The position numbers and the translations under genes were made by a program. A stretch of DNA of 64,000 nt from contig NZ_JAKUCN010000008.1 of the NCBI RefSeq assembly GCF_022808595.1, forward strand, positions 124,001-188,000, in the 5' to 3' direction. The stretch comes from Microvirga solisilvae. Its GTDB lineage: Bacteria; Pseudomonadota; Alphaproteobacteria; Rhizobiales; Beijerinckiaceae. Positions 39,363-48,888 of the stretch are shown here, one piece after another. Each line of letters starts with the position of its first letter. Position 1 is the first letter of the stretch. The notes below the pieces were generated by a model, which did no database searches, was not told the origin of the DNA, and saw only the letters and a list, made by a program, of their open reading frames with translations.

Positions 39363-39503
39363 GCTCGCTCCTTGAGATCTCGGAAGTCTTCTTTCAACCG
39401 GATTATCTGATTGGCCTAACACATCATAGGTCAGGCACTATGACTATAACGCAGCAAAAGCAGGCTTTTGAATTACGATTTCGTAATCTGACGCTTTCTT
39501 GAG
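39363..39503. other. Divergent promoter region between the RND operon and serC
   Basis: About 140 bases, AT-rich near 39420-39490 (repeated AATTACGATTTCGTAATCTG with an inverted ATTACGA/TCGTAAT pair at about 39472-39487). Probably promoter and operator DNA; no gene seen. Confidence 0.45.
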
Positions 39504-39592
39504 CATATTCCCTTGCGGCATCCGCCTTGACCGTGGGGCCTGCTTCCGTCATACCGGTCGGCGGGACACCTCTCCCCACCGAGAGGCGCCCA
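39504..39592 (+). ncRNA. serC leader RNA motif
   Basis: The leader before serC matches my memory of the alphaproteobacterial serC RNA motif: ATTCCCTTGCGGCATCCGCC with hairpin GCGG/CCGC (39515-39525), the stretch CCTTGACCGTGGGGCC, then GGCGGGACACCTCTC with hairpin CCTCTC/GAGAGG (39569-39586). It is a cis-regulatory candidate whose ligand is not known. It ends about 20 bases before the serC ATG. Confidence 0.65.
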
Positions 39593-39610
39593 TCTGTAAG
39601 GATGGATACA

Positions 39611-40783
39611 ATGACAGACCTGCCCGCCGCGCGTCCGCGCGCGCCTTTCTTTTCGTCCGGCCCCTGCGCGAAGCGCCCCGGATGGTCTCTGCAAAACCTG
39701 AAAACCGATTCTCTTGGCCGCTCGCATCGCGCCAAGCTCGGCAAATCGCGCCTGAAGCTCGCCATCGACCTCACCCGCGAGGTGCTGGACGTGCCAGCCG
39801 ATTACCGCATCGGCATCGTGCCCGCCTCTGACACGGGCGCCGTCGAGATGGTGCTGTGGTCGATGCTGGGCGCGCGCGCCGTCGACATGCTGGCCTGGGA
39901 AAGCTTCGGCGAAGGCTGGGTGACGGATGTGGTCAAGCAACTCAAGCTCAGCGATGCGCGCGTGATCAACGCGCCTTACGGCGAGCTGCCCGATCTGTCG
40001 CAGGTCGACACCAAGAACCGCGACGTGGTCTTCACCTGGAACGGCACCACCTCCGGCGTGCGCGTGCCGAATGCGGATTGGATCGCCGCCGACCGTGAAG
40101 GCTTGACCATCTGCGATGCGACTTCCGCCGCCTTCGCGCAGAAGCTCGACTTTTCGAAGCTCGATGTGGTCACCTTCTCCTGGCAGAAGGTTTTGGGCGG
40201 TGAGGCTGCTCATGGCATGCTCATTCTCTCGCCGCGCGCGGTGGAGCGTTTGGAAACGTATAAGCCCGCATGGCCGCTGCCGAAGATCTTCCGCATGACC
40301 AAGGGCGGCAAGTTGATCGAAGGCATCTTCGAGGGCGAGACCATCAACACGCCCTCCATGCTCGCGGTCGAGGATTATATCGACGCGCTCGAATGGGCGA
40401 AGTCCATCGGCGGATTGAACGCGCTCGTCGCGAAAGCCGATGCCAACGCGAAGGTCATCCTCGACTGGGTTGCCAAGACACCGTGGATCGCCAATCTCGC
40501 GAAGGTGCCTGCCACCGCTTCCAACACCAGCGTGTGCCTCGTCATCGCCGATCCGGAAGTCGTCGCGAAAGGCCCCGAGGCTGTTGCGCAGGTCGCCAAG
40601 GGCATCACCGCCGCGCTCGACAAGGAGGGTGTGGCCCTCGACATCGGCGCCTATCGCGATGCGCCTCCCGGCCTTCGCATCTGGTGCGGCGCGACGGTGG
40701 AGCAATCCGATCTCGAAGCCCTGACGCCCTGGCTCGACTGGGCCTTCGCGCAGGAAAAGGCGAAGCTCGCGAAAGCGGCTTGA
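39611..40783 (+). CDS. serC: Phosphoserine aminotransferase
   Basis: 390 residues, PLP enzyme making 3-phosphoserine from 3-phosphohydroxypyruvate and glutamate. N-terminal [13 protein letters not shown], Schiff-base Lys193 in [15 protein letters not shown], and the phosphate-binding region SDTGAVEM. This is the alphaproteobacterial/archaeal-like SerC lineage. ATG 39611 has AAGGA eight bases before it. Forms an operon with serA, with a palindromic repeat in between. Confidence 0.94.
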   Translation: MTDLPAARPRAPFFSSGPCAKRPGWSLQNLKTDSLGRSHRAKLGKSRLKLAIDLTREVLDVPADYRIGIVPASDTGAVEMVLWSMLGARAVDMLAWESFGEGWVTDVVKQLKLSDARVINAPYGELPDLSQVDTKNRDVVFTWNGTTSGVRVPNADWIAADREGLTICDATSAAFAQKLDFSKLDVVTFSWQKVLGGEAAHGMLILSPRAVERLETYKPAWPLPKIFRMTKGGKLIEGIFEGETINTPSMLAVEDYIDALEWAKSIGGLNALVAKADANAKVILDWVAKTPWIANLAKVPATASNTSVCLVIADPEVVAKGPEAVAQVAKGITAALDKEGVALDIGAYRDAPPGLRIWCGATVEQSDLEALTPWLDWAFAQEKAKLAKAA

Positions 40784-40790
40784 TCTTTCT

Positions 40791-40960
40791 TCATCCTCCC
40801 CTTGAGGGGGAGGGTCGACGCCCGTAGGGCGGCGGGGCGGGGTGGCAGCGCCGCCCGTCATCGTCGCCCTCGGACAAAACGCACAGCTAAATCAAATCGA
40901 CTGCGCCGCTCACCCCACCCCGGCTCTTCGAGCCGACCCTCCCCCTCAAGGGGAGGATGA
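40791..40960. repeat. Palindromic repeat between serC and serA (CCTCCCCTTGAG class)
   Basis: Outer arms are a perfect 16-bp inverted pair, TCATCCTCCCCTTGAG (40791-40806) and CTCAAGGGGAGGATGA (40945-40960). Each arm has a further internal palindrome (CCTTGAGGGGGAGGG). Same family as the element within ybgC (17568-17698). It lies in the serC-serA mRNA. Confidence 0.85.
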
Positions 40961-40985
40961 GACGGCGGCAAACAACAGGTGCACC

Positions 40986-42578
40986 ATGCCCGCTCCCCGC
41001 GTTCTCATTTCCGACGCTTTGTCTCCCGCCGCCGTGCAGATCTTCAAAGATCGCGGCATCGAGGTGGATTTCCAGCCGGACCTCGGCAAGGACAAGGACA
41101 AGCTTGCCGCCATCATCGGCAATTACGATGGTCTCGCCATTCGCTCCGCCACCAAGGTGACGGCGAAGATTCTCGAACAGGCGACGAACCTGAAGGTGAT
41201 CGGCCGCGCCGGCATCGGCGTCGACAATGTCGAGATTCCCGCCGCCACGGCGAAGGGCATCATTGTCATGAACACGCCCTTCGGCAATTCCATCACCACG
41301 GCTGAACATGCCATTGCGATGATGTTCGCGCTCGCGCGCCAGATCCCGCAGGCCGATGCGTCCACGCAGGCCGGCAAGTGGGAGAAGAACCGCTTCATGG
41401 GCGTGGAACTCACCGGCAAGGTTCTCGGCGTCATCGGCTGCGGCAATATCGGCTCCATCGTCGCCGATCGCGGCATCGGCCTGCGCATGAAGGTGATCGC
41501 CTACGATCCGTTCCTGTCGCCGGAGCGCGCGCTCGAGATCGGCGTCGAAAAGGTGGAGCTCGATGAGCTGCTGCGCCGCGCCGACATCATCACGCTGCAC
41601 GTGCCGATGACGGAGAAGACGAAGAACGTTCTCTCTGCAGAAAACATCGCCAAGACCAAGAAGGGCGTGCGCATCATCAACTGCGCTCGTGGCGGCCTTG
41701 TCGATGAAGTGGCACTCCGCGCAGCCCTCGATTCCGGCCATGTGGCGGGTGCCGCCTTCGACGTATTCGTCGAGGAGCCTGCGACGTCGAACCCGCTCTT
41801 CAATCACCCCAACGTGGTCTGCACGCCTCATCTCGGCGCTGCCACCACGGAAGCGCAGGAGAACGTGGCTTTGCAGGTGGCTGAGCAGATGTCGGACTAC
41901 CTGCTCCAGGGCGCGATTCAGAACGCGGTGAACTTTCCCTCGATCACGGCGGAAGAAGCGCCTCGCCTTCGTCCCTTCGTGGCGCTTGCCGACAAGCTCG
42001 GCTCGTTCCTCGGTCAGCTCACGGAAGCCTCGATCAAGGGCATCCGTATCGAGTACGAGGGCGCAGTCGCCGAGATGAACACCCGCGCGCTCACCTCCGC
42101 TGCGGTGACCGGCGTGCTGCGTCCCTTCCTGCAGGACATCAACATGGTGTCGGCCCCCGTCGTCGCGCGCGAGCGCGGCATCACGGTGGAAGAGGTGAAG
42201 CGCGAGAGCGCCGCGCGCGATTACGAGAGCTTCATCCGCATCATCGTCGACGCTGAAGACATGTCGCGCCATGCGGGCGGCACAGTGTTCCAGGACGGCA
42301 AGCCGCGCGTCGTCGAAATCCGCGACATCATGGTCGATGCGGAATTCGCGCCGCACATGATCTATGTGCGCAACGACGACAAGCCCGGCTTCATCGGTCG
42401 TTTCGGCACGCTGCTCGGCGAGTCCGGCGTGAATGTGGCGACCTTCGCCCTCGGCCGCGACAAGCCCGGCGGCGATGCGATCTGCTTCGTGTCGGTGGAT
42501 GAGCCCGTCTCGGATGAACTCCTGCGCAAGATCGAGGAAATCCCGCAGGTCAAGCGCGCTCGCGCGGTTCGGTTCTGA
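40986..42578 (+). CDS. serA: D-3-phosphoglycerate dehydrogenase
   Basis: 530 residues, long form. Domains: catalytic N-part, NAD-binding domain ([18 protein letters not shown]), active-site Arg in NCARGG, catalytic Glu/His around [10 protein letters not shown], an intervening domain, and a C-terminal ACT domain ([20 protein letters not shown]) that allows serine feedback in some enzymes. First step of serine synthesis, oxidising 3-phosphoglycerate. Start at [10 protein letters not shown]. Followed by purU after 10 bases. Confidence 0.96.
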   Translation: MPAPRVLISDALSPAAVQIFKDRGIEVDFQPDLGKDKDKLAAIIGNYDGLAIRSATKVTAKILEQATNLKVIGRAGIGVDNVEIPAATAKGIIVMNTPFGNSITTAEHAIAMMFALARQIPQADASTQAGKWEKNRFMGVELTGKVLGVIGCGNIGSIVADRGIGLRMKVIAYDPFLSPERALEIGVEKVELDELLRRADIITLHVPMTEKTKNVLSAENIAKTKKGVRIINCARGGLVDEVALRAALDSGHVAGAAFDVFVEEPATSNPLFNHPNVVCTPHLGAATTEAQENVALQVAEQMSDYLLQGAIQNAVNFPSITAEEAPRLRPFVALADKLGSFLGQLTEASIKGIRIEYEGAVAEMNTRALTSAAVTGVLRPFLQDINMVSAPVVARERGITVEEVKRESAARDYESFIRIIVDAEDMSRHAGGTVFQDGKPRVVEIRDIMVDAEFAPHMIYVRNDDKPGFIGRFGTLLGESGVNVATFALGRDKPGGDAICFVSVDEPVSDELLRKIEEIPQVKRARAVRF

Positions 42579-42588
42579 GGAGCTTGCT

Positions 42589-43461
42589 ATGGCCAATGCC
42601 TCGACACAACGCTTCGTGCTGACGCTCGCCTGTGCGAACCGTCCCGGCATCGTTGCCGCCGTGGCGGGGCATTTGTCGGAAGGCGGCCTCAATATTCTCG
42701 ACGCCCAGCAATACGACGACACGCAAACGGATCGTTTCTTCATGCGTGTCGTCTTCGATCCCGTGAGCGGAGAGGCTGATCTCGGGGCCTTGAAGAAAGG
42801 CTTTGCGCCGCTTGCCGACCGCCTTGGCATGACATGGAACCTGCGTCGCCAGAATGAGCGCCGCAAGGTGATGCTCATGGTGTCGAAGTTCGACCATTGC
42901 TTGGCCGATCTTCTCTACCGCTGGCGCATCGGCGAACTCGATTTCGAGCCCGTCGGCGTGATCGCCAATCATGCAGTCGAAGCCTACAGCCATGTGGATC
43001 TCGGCAGCGTGCCGTTTCACTACCTGCCGGTGACGAAGGATACCAAGCTCGAACAGGAAGCGCGTGTCTGGGAGATCATTCGCGACTCGCAGGCCGATCT
43101 CGTGGTGCTTGCGCGCTACATGCAGGTTCTGTCGGATGGGCTGGCCGCGAAGCTCTCGGGCCGTTGCATCAACATCCACCACTCGTTCCTGCCGAGCTTC
43201 AAGGGCGCGAAGCCCTATCATCAGGCGCATACGCGCGGCGTGAAGCTCATCGGCGCGACGGCGCATTACGTGACCTCCGATCTCGACGAGGGGCCGATCA
43301 TCGCGCAGGACGTGGAGCCGATCACCCATCGCGACAGCGCAGATGATCTGGTGCGAAAAGGGCGCGACATCGAACGCCGGGTTCTCGCCCGCGCAGTGCG
43401 CTATCACCTGGAAGACCGCATCCTGCTCAACGGTCGCAAGACGGTGGTGTTCGCGGATTGA
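42589..43461 (+). CDS. purU: Formyltetrahydrofolate deformylase
   Basis: 290 residues: N-terminal ACT domain ([19 protein letters not shown]) and a formyltransferase-fold hydrolase domain with [11 protein letters not shown] (N195, H197) and D233 in SDLDEGPI. It releases formate from 10-formyl-THF and so balances one-carbon pools. Placement behind serC-serA ties serine-derived one-carbon units to formate supply. Start at MANAST with GAGGAGC upstream. Confidence 0.94.
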   Translation: MANASTQRFVLTLACANRPGIVAAVAGHLSEGGLNILDAQQYDDTQTDRFFMRVVFDPVSGEADLGALKKGFAPLADRLGMTWNLRRQNERRKVMLMVSKFDHCLADLLYRWRIGELDFEPVGVIANHAVEAYSHVDLGSVPFHYLPVTKDTKLEQEARVWEIIRDSQADLVVLARYMQVLSDGLAAKLSGRCINIHHSFLPSFKGAKPYHQAHTRGVKLIGATAHYVTSDLDEGPIIAQDVEPITHRDSADDLVRKGRDIERRVLARAVRYHLEDRILLNGRKTVVFAD

Positions 43462-43470
43462 TCCTAACGG

Positions 43471-44373
43471 CTACTTCCGCTCGGCCAGCCAGATGCCGCC
43501 GAGCACGAGGAAGAGGCCGAACGCGTGATAATATGCGAAAGGTTCGCCCAGCAGCAGCACCGCGAGCAGCGCGCCGAAGACCGGCACGAGATTGACGAAC
43601 AGGCCCGCGCGCGCCGGACCGATCAGCTCGACGCCGCGGATGAAGAATATCTGCGAGAGCAACGACGGCAGCAGGCCGATATAGAGCAGGATCAACCAGC
43701 CTTTTGCCGTCGGCCATTGCACCGCGCCTTGCGCGAATTCCATCGCGAGCAGAGGCAGCGATGAAAGGAACGCCACGCCGGCGAGCGCCGTGAAGAAGAC
43801 GAGGCCCGACACCGGCGGACGGCGACGCAGCCCCAGAGTGTAGCCCGCATAGAACACGCAGGCGATCAGCATCCACACGTCGCCGATATTCAGCGCGAGC
43901 GTCTTCAGCACTTCGATGTCGGCTTTCACCGATACCAGCACCACGCCGAGGATCGTCACGACCATGCCGATGATCTGGAGCGGGATCACCCGCGCGCCGA
44001 AGAACAGGATGGTGCCGATCAGCACGAGCACCGGAATCGCGCCCTGGAAGATCGTGAGGTTCACCGCGCTGGTGTGATAGGCGGCGGCATAGAAGAGGGC
44101 GTTGAAGGCGGTAAAGCCCGAGGAGCCCATGAGGATGATGTAGAGCCAGCGCGATCCGATCTGCGACCATTCGGCGACGACCTGACGCCCCACGAGGGGC
44201 CCAAGGATCACGGCGACGATGGCCCAGCGGATGCCGGTGAGCAGCATGGGCGAGACCTCGCCCACCGCAAGGCGCCCGGCAATCGCGTTGCCGCCCCACA
44301 TGAGCGTAGTGAGGATCAGGAGCAGATAGGCCTGCCCCCATAATCCCTTCCAGAGCGATTGCAGGATTTTCAT
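43471..44373 (-). CDS. DMT superfamily (EamA) transporter
   Basis: 300 residues, ten predicted helices in two EamA repeats (LLILTTLMWGGNAIAGRLAV at the N-terminus, FVNLVPVFGALLAVLLLGE in the second repeat). Such carriers export amino acids or metabolites; the substrate cannot be told. Convergent to purU with nine bases between stops and divergent from the amidotransferase gene. ATG at 44373. Confidence 0.86.
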   Translation of the reverse strand: MKILQSLWKGLWGQAYLLLILTTLMWGGNAIAGRLAVGEVSPMLLTGIRWAIVAVILGPLVGRQVVAEWSQIGSRWLYIILMGSSGFTAFNALFYAAAYHTSAVNLTIFQGAIPVLVLIGTILFFGARVIPLQIIGMVVTILGVVLVSVKADIEVLKTLALNIGDVWMLIACVFYAGYTLGLRRRPPVSGLVFFTALAGVAFLSSLPLLAMEFAQGAVQWPTAKGWLILLYIGLLPSLLSQIFFIRGVELIGPARAGLFVNLVPVFGALLAVLLLGEPFAYYHAFGLFLVLGGIWLAERK

Positions 44374-44445
44374 GGAAGGTGAGACCTCATGCTACTTGCC
44401 GCTACGCGCGGTTTCGATAAACCAGCGTCAACGAAGCGGGTGACG

Positions 44446-45312
44446 ATGATGGGCTTACGGTTTCTGGTAGTCGAGGGCAATACGCGCAGCGCAAGGGAGG
44501 CCCACAGGGCAGCCTATGGACAAATGCTCTCCGAGTCGTATGCGGGGGTGATTCACGACATCGAGCGAGATGCCGTCTGCGACATCGCCTTCCCGACGGA
44601 TGAGGGCGCGAACCTGCCTGATCGGGCCGGGCTCGAATCCTATGACGGCATCGTTCTCACCGGCTCGCATCTCAACATCTATGACCGTAGCCCCGAGATC
44701 ACGCGCCAGATCGACCTGATGCGCGCGATCTATGCCTCGCGTACTCCGTCCTTCGGCTCCTGCTGGGGCCTGCAGGTGGCGGCGGTCGCGGCCGAGGGCG
44801 ATGTGCAGAAGAACCCGCTCGGCCGCGAGGTGGGCTTTGCCCGCCGCCTGCGCCGCACGGAGGCGGGGAGAGGCCATCCCATGCTGGAGGGCCGCCCCGA
44901 GGTCTACGACGCGCCCGCGATCCATCTCGACATGGTGACAACGCTTCCCAAAGACGCGACGATCATCGCCACCAATCCGGTCTCGGAAGTTCAGGCCGCG
45001 GAAATCCGCCAGGATGGCGGCACTTTCTGGGGCGTGCAGTACCACCCGGAATTCTCGCTGGGCGAACTCGCCGTCATCATCCGCATGCGTACGGAGCTGA
45101 TGATCCGCGAAGGCTTCTGCCGTACGGCGGAAGAGGTTCATTCTTACGCGGACGATCTCACGATTCTCGACAAGGAGCCCTCGCGCTTCGACCTCGCCTG
45201 GCGTCACGGCATCGATGCGGAAGTGCTCGATGTTAACTGCCGCACGCGGGAAATCCGCAACTTCATCGAGCATCGGGTGAAGGTGGAGAAGAGTGCGAGG
45301 GGGCGGGGGTAA
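44446..45312 (+). CDS. Class I glutamine amidotransferase (GMP synthase-like)
   Basis: 288 residues. Nucleophile Cys106 in SFGSCWGLQ and the His/Glu pair in VQYHPEFS form the type 1 triad; the oxyanion segment is LTGSHLNIYD. These stand-alone domains resemble the GuaA amidotransferase half and may hydrolyse gamma-glutamyl amides. Start at MMGLRF; one codon later is equally possible. The C-terminal 70 residues (DDLTILDKEPSRFDLAWR onward) are extra to the catalytic domain. Confidence 0.85.
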   Translation: MMGLRFLVVEGNTRSAREAHRAAYGQMLSESYAGVIHDIERDAVCDIAFPTDEGANLPDRAGLESYDGIVLTGSHLNIYDRSPEITRQIDLMRAIYASRTPSFGSCWGLQVAAVAAEGDVQKNPLGREVGFARRLRRTEAGRGHPMLEGRPEVYDAPAIHLDMVTTLPKDATIIATNPVSEVQAAEIRQDGGTFWGVQYHPEFSLGELAVIIRMRTELMIREGFCRTAEEVHSYADDLTILDKEPSRFDLAWRHGIDAEVLDVNCRTREIRNFIEHRVKVEKSARGRG

Positions 45313-46169
45313 GTCTCTTCCCGTCACGGTTCGGACACGCGTCATCCCGGGGCTGCGCAGCAGAGCCCGGGATCGCAAGACGAGAATGGAGCGGAACCAT
45401 CCCCTCTCCCGGGTGGGAGAGGGGCAGGGGTGAGGGAATGCCATACCCTGAGAGGTCATGCCCTCACCCGGAGCTGCGCTCCGACCTCTCCCGCACGGGA
45501 GAGGTATTCCAGCGCCTCATCCGGCTCACGATCCCGGCTCGGCTCACGCCGTCCGGGATGACAGCCTGTGGGGTGTGTTCTTCTTTTGTTCTTGACAAAA
45601 GTCCTCTCCCATGGCTAAGGTTGCCCGGTCCGCTCCTCCCGAGGGACGCGCCCGAGGCGTCGGTCGTGGAGGCGGAGGCGGTTCTGATGCGCTGGCGGTC
45701 TCGCACCCGTCGGTCGTCAGGGTTCCGAGCGGGGAGGAAGAGGCGCTGAGCTTGATATCGGGCAGGCTGCGTCAACGCTCCCTCAGCCTCGCCAGCACTG
45801 GAGTCAACTCCAGGGCTGCGTGCCAAGCCACGCCGTGAAGCGTCTCTGAGGGTTCGTCCCTGATGGCGCCGGAGCGATGAGGCCGGGATCGAGAAAAGCC
45901 GCGCGCGGGAGGCTTTGCGCTTTCCGAGCCCGGGCGGGTTCTCCCGTCCCGACCCCCTTTCGCGCGCTCCGTCCGAGTTCGCGAAGCCAATCGCCTCCCG
46001 CGCTTCCCTCATGAAGGCGACGGACCAGGCCACCGCTAGCCGACAGCCACCTGCCGAACGGCGGGGCCGTAAAGACGCGTCCGCGAGAGCAATCACACTT
46101 GCCTTCATTCCGTCCCTTGAGCGCGCGAGATTGGGATGCATCCAGCAGCATTCGTCCGGAACACGATTT
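45313..46169. other. Long repeat-rich gap before purA
   Basis: Nearly 1 kb separates the amidotransferase gene from purA (46290). It starts with nested palindromic repeats (45341-45563). The middle (45600-46140) is GC-rich and stays open in several frames, including a 141-codon minus-strand frame (45804-46229). Codon pattern and overlap of frames make a protein unlikely; a repeated or RNA element is more probable. The last 120 bases are the purA leader. Confidence 0.5.
45341..45563. repeat. Nested palindromic repeats
   Basis: The outer pair is GTCATCCCGG (45341-45350) and CCGGGATGAC (45553-45562). Nested inside is a second element from CCCCTCTCCCGGG (45401) to CCGCACGGGAGAGG (about 45504), with GGGGTGAGGG and CCCTCACCC as inner arms. 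It looks like one element inserted into another. Confidence 0.7.
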
Positions 46170-46286
46170 ATGGGACAAGACGCATTCCTCCTTGACCTGA
46201 GGCGCGCGATCCACGAAGAGGGTTTGCAAGGTTTTTACCCAACCAAACCCTGGCCTTGCGCCGGGGTTTTTTCATGTGAGGCTTGA
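46170..46286 (+). CDS. Possible short leader ORF before purA
   Basis: A 38-codon frame starts with ATG at 46170 (MGQDAFLLDLRR) and ends at a TGA four bases before the purA ATG. It runs through both leader hairpins. No clear ribosome site is seen. It could couple translation to purA or be chance; listed with low confidence. Confidence 0.2.
   Translation: MGQDAFLLDLRRAIHEEGLQGFYPTKPWPCAGVFSCEA
46220..46274 (+). promoter_or_regulatory. Attenuator-like leader of purA with mutually exclusive hairpins
   Basis: GGGTTTG (46220-46226) can pair with CAAACCC (46244-46250). Alternatively AACCCTGGC (46246-46254) pairs with GCCGGGGTT (46260-46268), followed by TTTTTTC, a textbook terminator ending 16 bases before the purA ATG. 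The two stems share 46246-46250, so only one can form. The terminator loop CCTTGC can also pair with GCAAGG at 46226-46231. The ligand or signal is unknown. Confidence 0.65.
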
Positions 46287-46289
46287 GCG

Positions 46290-47582
46290 ATGGCGAACGT
46301 GGTTGTCGTGGGCGCCCAGTGGGGCGACGAAGGCAAGGGCAAGATCGTCGATTGGCTGTCCGAACAGGCGGACGTGGTCGTGCGGTTCCAGGGCGGGCAC
46401 AATGCCGGCCATACCCTCGTGATCGGCGACAAGGTCTACAAGCTGTCGCTGCTGCCCTCCGGTGTCGTGCGTCCCAACAAGCTCTCGGTCATCGGCAACG
46501 GCGTGGTGCTCGACCCGCATGCGCTTGCGGCGGAAGTGGAGCGTCTCACGGAGCAGGGCGTCGCGATCTCCCGCGAGAACCTGCGCGTCGCCGAGAACGC
46601 AACTCTCATCCTCTCCATCCATCGCGAGCTTGATGCGCTGCGCGAAAGCGGCAGCGCCGGCACGAAGATCGGCACGACGAAGCGCGGCATCGGCCCCGCT
46701 TACGAGGACAAAGCCGGACGCCGCGCCATCCGCCTCATGGATCTCGCCGATCTCCCGTCGCTGCGCGACAAGATCGACCGTCTCCTCACGCACCACAACG
46801 CGCTGCGTCGCGGCTTCGGTCTCACCGAGTTCAAGCCCGAGGAAATCTACGAAGAGCTGTCCTCGGTCGCTCCGAAGGTGCTGCCTTACATGGATGCCGT
46901 GTGGCGTCTGCTCGACGAAGAACGCCGCGCCGGCAAGCGCATCCTGTTCGAAGGCGCGCAAGGCGCGCTGCTCGATGTGGATCACGGCACCTATCCCTTC
47001 GTCACCTCGTCCAACACGGTGGCGGGACAGGCTGCGACCGGTTCGGGCATGGGCCCGGGCGCCGTGGGCTACGTGCTCGGCATCGCCAAGGCCTATACCA
47101 CCCGCGTGGGCGAGGGGCCGTTCCCGACCGAACTGTTCGACGAGACCGGCGAGCTGATCGGCCAGAAGGGCAAGGAATTCGGCGTGGTCACGGGCCGCAA
47201 GCGCCGTTGTGGATGGTTCGATGCGACCCTCGTGCGCCAGACCGTGCGCACCTCCGGCATCGATGGCATCGCGCTCACCAAGCTCGACATCCTCGACGGC
47301 TTCGAGACCATCAAGATCGGCGTCGGCTACAAGCTCGATGGCCAGACCATCGACTACTTCCCGGCAAGCCAGGGCGCTCAGGCGCGCGTCGAGCCGATCT
47401 ACGAGGAGTTCGAGGGTTGGAGCGGATCGACCGCGGGCGCGCGCTCTTGGGCCGACCTGCCGGCTCAGGCCGTGAAGTATGTCCGCCGTATCGAGGAGTT
47501 GATCGGCGCGCCGGTCGCGGTGCTCTCCACCTCGCCGGAGCGTGACGACACAATCCTCATGAAGAACCCCTTTGAGGGTTGA
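46290..47582 (+). CDS. purA: Adenylosuccinate synthetase
   Basis: 430 residues, the usual length. It joins IMP and aspartate with GTP, the first committed step to AMP. N-terminal GTP loop [11 protein letters not shown] (8-18) with catalytic Asp13, catalytic His41 in GGHNAGHT, and the C-terminal [10 protein letters not shown] region. The gene is preceded by an attenuator-like leader, so expression may be set by premature termination. The downstream membrane-protein gene begins 32 bases after its stop. Confidence 0.97.
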   Translation: MANVVVVGAQWGDEGKGKIVDWLSEQADVVVRFQGGHNAGHTLVIGDKVYKLSLLPSGVVRPNKLSVIGNGVVLDPHALAAEVERLTEQGVAISRENLRVAENATLILSIHRELDALRESGSAGTKIGTTKRGIGPAYEDKAGRRAIRLMDLADLPSLRDKIDRLLTHHNALRRGFGLTEFKPEEIYEELSSVAPKVLPYMDAVWRLLDEERRAGKRILFEGAQGALLDVDHGTYPFVTSSNTVAGQAATGSGMGPGAVGYVLGIAKAYTTRVGEGPFPTELFDETGELIGQKGKEFGVVTGRKRRCGWFDATLVRQTVRTSGIDGIALTKLDILDGFETIKIGVGYKLDGQTIDYFPASQGAQARVEPIYEEFEGWSGSTAGARSWADLPAQAVKYVRRIEELIGAPVAVLSTSPERDDTILMKNPFEG

Positions 47583-47614
47583 CGCCGGAGCTTCCACGGG
47601 TCATTCCCAAGGAA

Positions 47615-48820
47615 ATGGCAGATTATTACCCTCTCATTGCACGGGCCGTTGAAGGCCTGACAGAGCAGAATCCCGTTGCGCGGCGCGCCGTTTACGAGCG
47701 CGCCCGGACGGCTCTGGTCGCTCAATTGCGCTCTCTCAATCCGCCGCTACCCGACGAGGCCATCCAGCAGGAATGCGCCTCCCTCGATCAGGCGATCACG
47801 CGGGTCGAGGCCGATTACGCGCCGCCTCCGGCGGGCTTCGATCCCAATGCCTTCGCCGAAATGCTGGCCGAGGATCAGCGTCACGAGACGCCTTATGAGA
47901 CCCCCGCCGAGCGCCTGCGCAACGTGGTCTCCTCGGGCCAGGCCCTCAGAGCGCCCTCCCAGGACGAGCCTGAACCCGAGCCGGTGTCCCAGAGCTTCGA
48001 GGAGCCGGCTCGTCCGCGTGTCGACACCCGTCCGCATCCGGCCATGCAGGGCAACCGGCAGACACGCACGATTCTGCTTGGATCCATCATCGGCGTCGTG
48101 ATCCTCGTCATCGCGGGACTGGCCTGGTGGCAGAGCCGCTCAGACGCTCCGATCCCCGAGACGCCCGTGGCCGAAACGCCCCAGGCTCCGGCAAGCCCCG
48201 ACAATTCCAAGATCAACGAGCGCGTCGGCGCCCCGGCCCAGACGGCTCCCGCCAATCCGGGCGCTGGCCAGGCCATCGGCGTGGCCCATCGCGCCGTCTT
48301 CTACGAAGAGGACGCCACCAATCCGCAGGCGCCGAAAGCCTTCGTGGGTCGGGTGGTCTGGCGTCTTGAAGACGTGAATCCCGGCCAGGGGCAGGCGCTG
48401 GAAAAGGCCGTCACCGCCAATATCGAGATCCCGGAGGCGGGCGTGACCATGAAGATGATGTTGCGCCGCAATCTCGATACCACGCTGCCTGCCTCGCACA
48501 CGGTCGAACTCACCTTCACCACCCGCAACGGGGATTCAGGCCGCGTGATTCGAGATGTGGGCCTGCTGCAGTTCAAGAACGAGGAAGCCGCCCGCGGCAC
48601 GCCGGTCGCCGGCCTCCCTGTTCCCGTGCGCGAGAACCTGTTCCTCATCGGCCTGTCCAATCTGCAGGGCGATATCGAGCGCAACACGGAACTCTTCGTG
48701 CGCCGCAACTGGATCGACCTTCCGGTCCGCATGGCCTCGGGCCAGCGCGCGATCCTGAGCTTCGAGAAGGGCACCACCGGTGAGCAGGTGCTCAACAACG
48801 CCTTCAGTCAGTGGCAGTAG
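47615..48820 (+). CDS. Conserved-looking single-pass membrane protein
   Basis: 401 residues from MADYYPLIARAV. N-terminal cytosolic helical part (about 1-65), acidic/Pro linker, one membrane helix at 152-172 (LLGSIIGVVILVIAGLAWW), a Pro/Ala linker and a folded outer domain (about 225-401; VFYEEDATNPQAPKAFVGRV). I recall similar uncharacterised proteins next to purA in rhizobia, but no function. A TTG at 47579 overlapping the purA stop is an alternative start. Ends at a strong terminator. Confidence 0.75.
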   Translation: MADYYPLIARAVEGLTEQNPVARRAVYERARTALVAQLRSLNPPLPDEAIQQECASLDQAITRVEADYAPPPAGFDPNAFAEMLAEDQRHETPYETPAERLRNVVSSGQALRAPSQDEPEPEPVSQSFEEPARPRVDTRPHPAMQGNRQTRTILLGSIIGVVILVIAGLAWWQSRSDAPIPETPVAETPQAPASPDNSKINERVGAPAQTAPANPGAGQAIGVAHRAVFYEEDATNPQAPKAFVGRVVWRLEDVNPGQGQALEKAVTANIEIPEAGVTMKMMLRRNLDTTLPASHTVELTFTTRNGDSGRVIRDVGLLQFKNEEAARGTPVAGLPVPVRENLFLIGLSNLQGDIERNTELFVRRNWIDLPVRMASGQRAILSFEKGTTGEQVLNNAFSQWQ

Positions 48821-48840
48821 GCTAGGGGCGAACCGACAAC

Positions 48841-48868
48841 AAAAAGCCGCGCACTGCGCGGCTTTTTT
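48841..48868. terminator. Bidirectional terminator between the purA operon and rpoH
   Basis: GCCGCGC (48846-48852) pairs with GCGCGGC (48856-48862), three-base loop, A5 before and T6 after. Confidence 0.9.
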
Positions 48869-48888
48869 CATGGTTTGGCGCTCATCGA

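Noticed and set aside
40887..42878. A 663-codon minus-strand frame opposite serA and purU
   Set aside because: Antisense shadow; serA and purU on the plus strand carry all expected motifs.
45464..46141. A 225-codon minus-strand protein
   Set aside because: It runs through the palindromic repeat, overlaps other equally long open frames and shows no domain or ribosome site.
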